Below are positions 55,219 to 64,000 of a stretch of 64,000 nucleotides of DNA, piece by piece (within the stretch, counting starts at the first letter, position 1; each line of letters begins with the position of its first letter). The notes beneath the pieces are model-generated. The model ran no database searches, had not been told where the DNA came from, and saw nothing but the letters and a program-made list of their open reading frames with translations. Both the position numbers and the translations under genes were made by a program. The stretch is from Macrostomum hystrix (taxonomy: Eukaryota > Platyhelminthes > Macrostomidae): assembly GCA_950097015.1 (NCBI GenBank), contig CATNEN010000038.1, positions 3,889,001-3,953,000 of the forward strand. The letters run 5' to 3'.

Positions 55219-55914
55219 TTTGCTTGCTTACGCAAACAAGACCGATAGAGTCTGTTTTAGTCTTGTGAGCTAGCACAGCTGTACATAATGCATGAAGTTA
55301 AAAAAACTGCTTTGCTGTCATTCTTAACTGCCAGGCTTGAGCAAACTTTCTCCCACTCTCCGTTAAACATTTTTCTTCAACTTTTTTTCTTCACTGCTTG
55401 ATGACAAGCAACTCAGAGAAGAAACGATGCACTGGTAAAAATTCGAGTTTTTTTTTAAATCCAACCACTCCAAATATGTCTTGAATTTCAGTTGTGCCTG
55501 TCAACAGAACTTTGTGAAAGAAATTTAATCCTTTAACGAGTGAAGTCTAGAAAAATTATTTGCTACAAAAGAAAAAAAATGTTTATTCCTAACTTCCCCT
55601 GCAGCTGCAGCTGTACTTAAAGTAAAAACAGAAGGAGGAAAAGTGCGCTCCGAAGAGCTACTTGCCTGTTTATATACTGCATGCTGTATGCCTACAAACT
55701 TCCCCATGGTAAACACAAAAACGCTGTGACTGATTATAGATTTCTTAACGTGTGAATCAACAAGCTGATTGGACCAGTGGGCTTATTGCCTTGTGCTTTT
55801 GAAAAAAGTAGAAACATATTTCTTTTAGTGTAGAATGCAGTGTGACCTGCATGCTGCAGTTGTAATGCTCTTATTAAGCTAATGGAGCAGAGAAAGAAAA
55901 GCACTAGCAGATCT
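55219..55914. other. 3' flank of the receptor gene
   Basis: AT-rich with no recognised feature. It may include the 3' UTR. Confidence 0.4.
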
Positions 55915-55923
55915 AGCTTGACT

Positions 55924-56977
55924 AGGCCTGTTCGGGTTTCCATTTTTTCGGGGTAGAACCCGAACCCGACCCGACGCGACCCCGAAATTCTACCTGAAAA
56001 AAACATCAATACTCAACTAGGAGTATATTTCTATGTTGTATAATAGAACTAACAATAGTTCATAGTTGAACTTTTTTCGTATTTTTTAAGTGCGCCTGGA
56101 AATTTACACCTTAGTATCATGTCGAGACACTGCAAATGGTTATATTATCTGCTTTTCTTCAAGGGCTCTAAGTTCTCTAACGTTCAAGGCTTTATCTCAC
56201 CATAGTCATGACCTGAATCACAAACTGTTTCAAAGGAATAAAGGCGAGAAAAAACAAGTTTTCTATTTTTTCGACTCTATTCAACGATGATTTTTTTCTC
56301 CAAAGATGGTATCGAATTGTTTTGTATCAGCTTTACATTTTATTTAGCACTGCCTCTCTTTGATTCTCTCACTCTCTTATTCCTCCAATGTGCAATGAAA
56401 TAAACGAAATGTTAGTTTTCAATGTTAAATTAATAATTGTGGACTCAGATGGAGCATCAACACAAAGCATAACTATAACTAGATCTTATCATATCATACG
56501 AGTTATAAAAATGCACAAAAGGAACTAATTAACAAATTTAACGAATTTTATGCATGATAATAATATGCTCTACATACCATAATACAACATACCTATTGAC
56601 TGTTTAATATTACAGACCTATAGACTACAGTACAGAGCCCGCTGGCGCTACTCGCATGTGCGCTCGATAGACATTTGTCTGAGCCCCTAAGAACGGTCTT
56701 TACACTGGCCTCACAAAACAAAAGAAAGTGTGCTTTTTCCAAACGGATTATTGACGAAGCCTTAATTAATAATTTGTGTAAATTGTTGCGCATTATAAGG
56801 TAAGGTAGCATACAAGAATGATATTTAAGCGATTGAAAAAAATATCTATAAAAAAACCAAGAAATACTCAGTTGACGCTTAATTTCGTTTTAACTCGTCA
56901 AAAAAACCCAAAACCCCGAACCCGGTACCAAAACTTAGCCCGAAACCCAACCCGACCCCGAACCCCGAACACCCCAA
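55924..56977. mobile_element. Nonautonomous DNA transposon, about 1,054 bp, probably hAT-like
   Basis: AGCTTGACT flanks both sides (55915-55923 and 56978-56986). The left end AGGCCTGTTCGGGTT pairs with the reverse complement of the right end TTGGGGTGTTCGGGG. Both ends carry CGGGTTCGGGTCGGG-type subterminal repeats, and the interior is AT-rich and noncoding. The 8-9 bp duplication suggests a hAT-type transposase supplied in trans. Confidence 0.8.
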
Positions 56978-56986
56978 AGCTTGACT

Positions 56987-59162
56987 GACATCTTGGTTTT
57001 TCCCTGAGTTCTGGTTCTGTTTGGATGTTTGCTCAGCCGTTGCCGTTCAGAGTTAAGTCAGTTCCACACCGCACTCTGATGCCAAGCCAAAATTTGAACA
57101 AATTCATACCATTGAGTGGAAGTCGTATTTGTATTTGCAATTGTATTTATTCAAAGTCATTGCTTACTCTTCAGTTGGGCATCTATTTTCCTTACCTCTC
57201 CTTTTCACACGATCTTCAAACACTTCAGCACGGCTGTCAAGAATAGAACAGCCGTTTTACAGAGCCCTAGCCCGTTTTGTCGCGACCCGTGTATTCGGGT
57301 CTGTTCGGTGCCCAGTTCGTCAAGTACGTGTCTAATTGTCTCCACAATGTCACGCACCAACTTAATAATCGCTTTCTAGACTTCAGCGGACGATGATAAT
57401 TATCATTTTCTTGCTTACGAAGAAAGCATTTTTCCAATGCCCAAAATAAAAAACTTTAATCTGCACAGATGTTCAGATAAAAGGCAATCAATAGACATCT
57501 GGTTGAATGTCAACATTTAATCTTTCAATGAAATGATTTTCAAATGTTTTTAAGCCTAACTTCAAGTTCTACTTAAAGGTTTTGGGATTCCACATTAGAG
57601 ATAAGATCCTAAATACTCATGCATTTTGTTTTGCTTCAATCAGGCTATGAACGATTCCGCTCCATCACAAGCATGGCGACATGTGAGCAGCATTCGATTC
57701 GAGTTCTAACTCAATTTCAAATCTTAACTTTAGCCTCATGCAGGTAACTTAAATGGGTTGCTCCGTATTATACACTCGTGCTTCAACAACCAAAGCTTTT
57801 ACGACTCACTGCTCTCTGACAATGACCTCCCAGGCAGCAAGGCAAATCGAAACGCGAGCAACTGAACAACAGTCATATTATTTTCCAGTCGAGGTACTTT
57901 TTTAAATAAAGGCCTGGCAAATTCCATGCATGGTGTTTCTAGCATTATGTTATATTGCTGATTTCTATACATGCTGCAGCCCCCCTTAGAGGGTCCTGAC
58001 TGATTCTATGAACCTGCCACCGAGCAGAGATTTGGGATTTTAACTCGGCTTGAGAAAGCCAATTTCCTGGGAAAGACTAGGAGAGCCAGACAGATGGCAC
58101 TGCCTTTGGCTCATTACAAAGGTTTAACTGAAAAAGGACCGAAAAACGGAAAGGCGACTTCAGATATGCTAAATTTTTTCGGGCAGAAGTCCCATATGAA
58201 ACTTAGCATTACTCCGAATTCAGCTGAGGATTAACTTCACCAGTTATTGCTTATAATCTCCCCCTTTTCATTTGCACTTCCCGCAGAAAATATCATGTTT
58301 CCTTTCCCGAATCTCAAATTTGCTTGGATTTGCTGCAATCGATTTTGTCCGTCGGTTGTGGACATTTTTAAGAAGGAATTCTGTGAAAAGGCGAGGCTTT
58401 CAAAGAAAAGGAGAGAATCTAAACATGGAGGCGCCATATCTCACCCGCCCATGCTCATCTCGGTGAGCCAATCGTTGAATCAATACATGAGGTCTGGCGG
58501 GCTGCGCTAGGTTCCCACAGACCTCTCTGGCCTCGCAATATCAGTTTTCACAGTCGTTTGTCCTGCAGATATTTTTCTAATTTCATTCTCTGCATTCAGA
58601 TTCGCGAGAAAGTATTTGGCAGCAGGGTAGCAGACAAGCTGATAGAGCTTCGCGTAGAGCATTCGAATGGAATTCAATCGTTGGAGTTCTCATACTCACC
58701 CTCCTGATCCCAGGTGATTTGCCTTTTCAGTTCACTTTGCTCTCTAGACGTGCTGGAACCAATACAAATATCTGCGCCGTGGACTGACGTAATTTCATCG
58801 GGGAGAATAGAATGCTGAAATTCGTTTGCTCAGTTGCTGCCCTCAGGAGGTGCAAATTTCTGCTCTCCAGTTGTTGGTCTGGTGGGACTGTTGAAAAAGT
58901 TTACCTTTGGGAAAAATCGACCCACAGCTTTTCAGGCGATCAGTTTGTAGCTTGCAAAGTTTTTTCTTCTCAATTTCCTCGGGACGCCGAACTAATTAAG
59001 TCAAGATCCCAAGCAATGACTTCGCAGGATTAAATGAAGGATGATGAGGGATTGAGGCATTGTATAGAATTTCCACGGAGTAGCCTAACTGGGGCTATGA
59101 TAGATAAGGACTTAGATCACGAGGTATTTACTTCAAAAGAGACTCTGATACAACACGCACAC
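56987..59162. other. No gene recognised
   Basis: AT-rich with short frames that lack support. It ends at the 21-bp array. Confidence 0.4.
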
Positions 59163-61185
59163 ATATAGAGTAACAAATACCCAATATAGAGTAACAAATA
59201 CCCAATATAGAGTAACAAATACCCAATATAGAGTAACAAATACCCAATATAGAGTAACAAATACCCAATATAGAGTAACAAATACCCAATATAGAGTAAC
59301 AAATACCCAATATAGAGTAACAAATACCCAATATAGAGTAACAAGCACACAATATACTGTAACAAGGACACAATATACTGTAACAAGCACACAATATAGA
59401 GTAACAAGCACACAATATACTGTAACAAGGACACAATATACTGTAACAAGCACACAATATACTGTAACAAGCACACAATATACTGTAACAAGGACACAAT
59501 ATACTGTAACAAGCACACAATATACTGTAACAAGGACACAATATACTGTAACAAGCACACAACATACTGTAACAAGCACACAATATACTGTAACAAGCAC
59601 ACAATATACTGTAACAAGCACACAATATACTGTAACAAGGACACAATATACTGTAACAAGGACACAATATACTGTAACAAGCACACAATATACGGCAACA
59701 AGCACACAATATACTGTAACAAGCACACAATATACTGTAACAAGCACACAATATACTGTAACAAGGACACAATATACTGTAACAAGGACACAATATACTG
59801 TAACAAGCACACAATATACTGTAACAAGCACACAATATACTGTAACAAGGACACAATATACTGTAACAAGCACACAATATACTGTAACAAGCACACAATA
59901 TACTGTAACAAGCACACAATATACTGTAACAATGACACAATATACTGTAACAAGGACACAATATACTGTAACAAGGACACAATATACTGTAACAAGGACA
60001 CAATATACTGTAACAAGCACACAATATACTGTAACAAGCACACAATATACTGTAACAAGGACACAATATACTGTAACAAGCACACAATATACTGTAACAA
60101 GGACACAATATACTGTAACAAGCACACAATATACTGTAACAAGGACACAATATACTGTAACAAGCACACAACATACTGTAACAAGCACACAATATACTGT
60201 AACAAGCACACAATATACTGTAACAAGCACACAATATACTGTAACAAGCACACAATATACTGTAACAAGCACACAATATACTGTAGCAAGCACACAATAT
60301 ACTGTAACAAGGACACAATATACTGTAACAAGGACACAATATACTGTAACAAGCACACAATATACTGTAACAAGGACACAATATAATGTAACAAGGACAC
60401 AATATACTGTAACAAGGACACAATATACTGTAACAAGGACACAATATACTGTAACAAGCACACAATATACTGTAACAAGCACACAATATACTGTAACAAG
60501 CACACAATATACTGTAACAAGCACACAATATACTGTAACAAGCACACAATATACTGTAACAAGCACACAATATACTGTAGCAAGCACACAATATACTGTA
60601 ACAAGGACACAATATACTGTAACAAGGACACAATATACTGTAACAAGCACACAATATACTGTAACAAGGACACAATATAATGTAACAAGGACACAATATA
60701 CTGTAACAAGGACACAATATACTGTAACAAGGACACAATATACTGTAACAAGCACACAATATACTGTAACAAGCACACAATATACTGTAACAAGCACACA
60801 ATATACTGTAACAAGCACACAATATACTGTAACAAGCACACAATATACTGTAACAAGCACACAATATACGGTAACAAGCACACAATATACTGTAACAAGG
60901 ACACAATATACTGTAACAAGCACACAATATACTGTAACAAGCACACAATATACTGTAACAAGCACACAATATACTGTAACAAGCACACAATATACTGTAA
61001 CAAGGACACAATATACTGTAACAAGCACACAACATACTGTAACAAGCACACAATATACTGTAACAAGCACACAATATACTGTAACAAGCACACAATATAC
61101 TGTAACAAGCACACAATATACTGTAACAAGCACACAATATACGGTAACAAGCACACAATATACGGTAACACGGACACAATATAGA
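59163..61185 (+). repeat. 21-bp minisatellite, about 96 units, with a higher-order duplication
   Basis: The first nine or so units are GTAACAAATACCCAATATAG-A type (59163-59345). The rest are GTAACAAGCACACAATATAC-T, with AAGG for AAGC as the main variant. Rare markers repeat at 294 bp (14 units): GTAGCAAG at 60283 and 60577, and AATGTAAC at about 60384 and 60678. The unit is a multiple of three and has no stop in any minus frame, so three overlapping minus frames of about 700 codons exist. These are artefacts. Confidence 0.97.
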
Positions 61186-62432
61186 AAGCCAAAAATGCAT
61201 GATACCAATTATAGTTACAATCCATTCAGCGAAAAGTTCTCCAACTACTCCATTAAAGGATCACAGTTCTAAATTATAGGTTTTTTTATGCATGGCCCGC
61301 TCTGACTGAGCACGCGGGTTAAACCCGGGTTTCCTTTGGGATTAAGCTGCCAAAGAAGCAGGGCAGGCTTCTCTCCGTGCTCAAGCGCTATGCATTCGGA
61401 CCACTCACGCAGCCAGTTGCGGCAGATAAGTCATCACACTTTGAAGGGCGGCAGCTGCTCTTCTTTAATAACTGACCGCTGGTGAAGAGGCAGCCGGCAC
61501 ACACGTGAGCGTTCCAGACACCCAGATGCAGGGGGCGCGTAAATTGAATAAATAAAAAGAAAAGTGCACCGGCCTAACTGAGACAAGGAGAGAGAAAACA
61601 GAGAGTAATATAGGATGAGACTTAAGGAAGAGTTGGTGAGTAATCTTGTGGAAACTGCATCCACCCAGCGCGTGGAGAAAGAGTTGGCTGATGAGCGAGA
61701 CGGATGGGATCTTGGAGTGTTTAAAGAAAAGCGAATAAGGGGATCGGGTGGACCTTACTTTTACTCTACTCTCTCACCTCTCGCAATCAGCCTCGCCACT
61801 ATCTGGCCTAACCCAGTGCTCAAATCTCAAACCTAGTGCTCAGATCTTGCACTGGGCCCCAAACCCTCACAGCCGTCCCAAAGGCGATGTGCGGCTAAAT
61901 AATTGAAAACGAAGATAATCAATGAGGGGTGTGGGCAAATGGGATTTTTTTCACAGGAGTAAAACATTTTTTTACAAGTGGAATCCCAGTGAAGGTGTTC
62001 CTACTTTTTTACGAAAGTTCATTTTAACTTTTTTCCACTTTAGAGTCGAGAGTCGAGTCAGAGCAGAGCGAGGCAGAGCGACAAAAAACTTTTTTCTTCT
62101 TTGTAGACGCTTTAATTGATTTTAAATTGGTCTGTTAGACGACCACGCAATCCTAAACCTAAAGTTTGAGAATCAAGTTGATGTGAGTTCTGCTCGATCA
62201 TCAATGAGAAAGCAGATTGGAGCTGCATTCAAAGTCAACTGGCCTGCTTGTGATAAAAAACTTCACGACTATTCAATATAAGAAATGAGTCTACTGGAAG
62301 CTGCACCATCGCACTCAATACTAGGCCCAGTTGTTAGAGCTTTAGGCGAATTCTCAGCGAGAATGCGAATTAGAAGGTCGGAATTAGAATTCGAACTATA
62401 GTCCTTGAGCAACACACAATTCCCAAGTGCTG
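61186..62432. other. Spacer between two arrays
   Basis: No gene recognised. At 62404-62432, GCAACACACAATTCCCAAGTG leads into the 69-bp satellite and resembles the SINE body before its TTCACCCAGCTG motif at about 443-472. Confidence 0.45.
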
Positions 62433-64000
62433 AACTTCACCCAGCTGTCCAATGGGTAACAGCATCAGCTGGGGTAGACAATTTTGTGTCTGTGGCCCAT
62501 GGACTTCACCCAGCTGTCCAATGGGTAACAGCATCAGCTGGGGTAGACAATTTTGTGTCTGTGGCCCATGGACTTCACCCAGCTGTCCAATGGGTAACAG
62601 CATCAGCTGGGGTAGACAATTTTGTGTCTGTGGCCCATGGACTTCACCCAGCTGTCCAATGGGTAACAGCATCAGCTGGGGTAGACAATTTTGTGTCTGT
62701 GGCCCATGGACTTCACCCAGCTGTCCAATGGGTAACAGCATCAGCTGGGGTAGACAATTTTGTGTCTGTGGCCCATGGACTTCACCCAGCTGTCCAATGG
62801 GTAACAGCATCAGCTGGGGTAGACAATTTTGTGTCTGTGGCCCATGGACTTCACCCAGCTGTCCAATGGGTAACAGCATCAGCTGGGGTAGACAATTTTG
62901 TGTCTGTGGCCCATGAACTTCACCCAGCTGTCCAATGGGTAACAGCATCAGCTGGGGTAGACAATTTTGTCTCTGTGGCCCATGGACTTCACCCAGCTGT
63001 CCAATGGGTAACAGCATCAGCTGGGGTAGACAATTTTGTGTCTGTGGCCCATGGACTTCACCCAGCTGTCCAATGGGTAACAGCATCAGCTGGGGTAGAC
63101 AATTTTGTGTCTGTGGCCCATGGACTTCACCCAGCTGTCCAATGGGTAACAGCATCAGCTGGGGTAGACAATTTTGTGTCTGTGGCCCATGGACTTCACC
63201 CAGCTGTCCAATGGGTAACAGCATCAGCTGGGGTAGACAATTTTGTGTCTGTGGCCCATGGACTTCACCCAGCTGTCCAATGGGTAACAGCATCAGCTGG
63301 GGTAGACAATTTTGTGTCTGTGGCCCATGAACTTCACCCAGCTGTCCAATGGGTAACAGCATCAGCTGGGGTAGACAATTTTGTCTCTGTGGCCCATGGA
63401 CTTCACCCAGCTGTCCAATGGGTAACAGCATCAGCTGGGGTAGACAATTTTGTGTCTGTGGCCCATGGACTTCACCCATCTGTCCAATGGGTAACAGCAT
63501 CAGCTGGGGTAGACAATTTTGTGTCTGTGGCCCATGGACTTCACCCAGCTGTCCAATGGGTAACAGCATCAGCTGGGGTAGACAATTTTGTGTCTGTGGC
63601 CCATGGACTTCACCCAGCTGTCCAATGGGTAACAGCATCAGCTGGGGTAGACAATTTTGTGTCTGTGGCCCATGGACTTCACCCAGCTGTCCAATGGGTA
63701 ACAGCATCAGCTGGGGTAGACAATTTTGTGTCTGTGGCCCATGGACTTCACCCAGCTGTCCAATGGGTAACAGCATCAGCTGGGGTAGACAATTTTGTGT
63801 CTGTGGCCCATGGACTTCACCCAGCTGTCCAATGGGTAACAGCATCAGCTGGGGTAGACAATTTTGTGTCTGTGGCCCATGGACTTCACCCAGCTGTCCA
63901 ATGGGTAACAGCATCAGCTGGGGTAGACAATTTTGTGTCTGTGGCCCATGAACTTCACCCAGCTGTCCAATGGGTAACAGCATCAGCTGGGGTAGACAAT
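62433..64000 (+). repeat. 69-bp satellite, about 23 units, continuing past the window
   Basis: The unit begins CTTCACCCAGCTGTCCAATG, then GGTAACAGCATCAGCTGGGG and TAGACAATTTTGTGTCTGTG, and ends GCCCATGGA. Identity between units is very high. Marker changes (CCATGAACTTC, and TTGTCTCTG in the next unit) recur 6 units apart (62914 and 63328). CCATGAACTTC recurs again 9 units later (63949). Long frames on both strands follow from the 69-bp length. Confidence 0.97.

Noticed and set aside
59117-61272. Open frames of 446-702 codons in the 21-bp array
   Set aside because: All three minus frames and one plus frame are open only because the unit is 21 bp and has no stop. There is no splice or domain support.
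62370-63983. 537-codon minus frame and several plus frames in the 69-bp satellite
   Set aside because: They repeat the same 23 residues and are by-products of unit length.
62433-64000. CRISPR-like array
   Set aside because: Units are directly adjacent with no unique spacers, and the genome is eukaryotic.

Overview
The window looks like nuclear DNA of an animal. The supporting evidence is GT-AG introns in phase with conserved domains, TATA boxes, a poly(A) signal, and metazoan families: a TRAF-type protein, CUB-LDLa-trypsin proteases, an ABCA transporter and a seven-transmembrane receptor. Coding exons are GC-rich, noncoding DNA is AT-rich, and transposons and tandem repeats are abundant. A free-living flatworm such as Macrostomum would fit, but that is inference. 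The window contains no rRNA, CRISPR array or prokaryotic operon.

Layout. 1-1.4 kb: minus-strand TRAF-like gene with a tRNA-derived SINE in its intron. 1.6-3.0 kb: decayed piggyBac element with one intact terminus at a TTAA. 4.0-9.4 kb: two divergent genes with CBM20-like N-termini, one frameshifted and one an intact 1,381-residue single-exon protein ending in polyalanine. 9.5-11.5 kb: a SINE inserted in a 71-bp minisatellite, then a 19-bp minisatellite. 12-13.4 kb: a two-exon gene of unknown function. 14.9-15.4 kb: a polylinker-like 20-mer and a tetranucleotide repeat. 16.8-20 kb: two paralogous coiled-coil genes with a second copy of the same SINE between them, followed by a 34-bp array.

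21.5-43.1 kb holds a cluster of four CUB-LDLa-trypsin genes in -, +, -, + order. The first is a pseudogene. The second and third form a 2.1-kb inverted duplication that flanks a complete three-exon ABCA transporter gene. The protease exons of all four are nearly identical, while the CUB/LDLa exons are not, and diagnostic substitutions are shared in conflicting combinations. This is good evidence for gene conversion. Between the first two genes lies a hAT-type element nested in a LINE remnant.

43-48 kb has no convincing gene. 48-51.4 kb is a decayed Jockey-like LINE on the minus strand. 52.3 kb is a 199-bp solo LTR with a 4-bp target duplication. 53.6-55.2 kb is a two-exon receptor gene. 55.9-57.0 kb is a nonautonomous DNA transposon with a 9-bp target repeat. 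59.2-61.2 kb is a 21-bp array of about 96 units with a 294-bp higher-order duplication. 62.4-64.0 kb is a 69-bp satellite that runs off the window and appears to derive from the body of the SINE in the TRAF gene. No single pathway links the genes. The most informative parts are the protease cluster and the layered transposon and satellite history.
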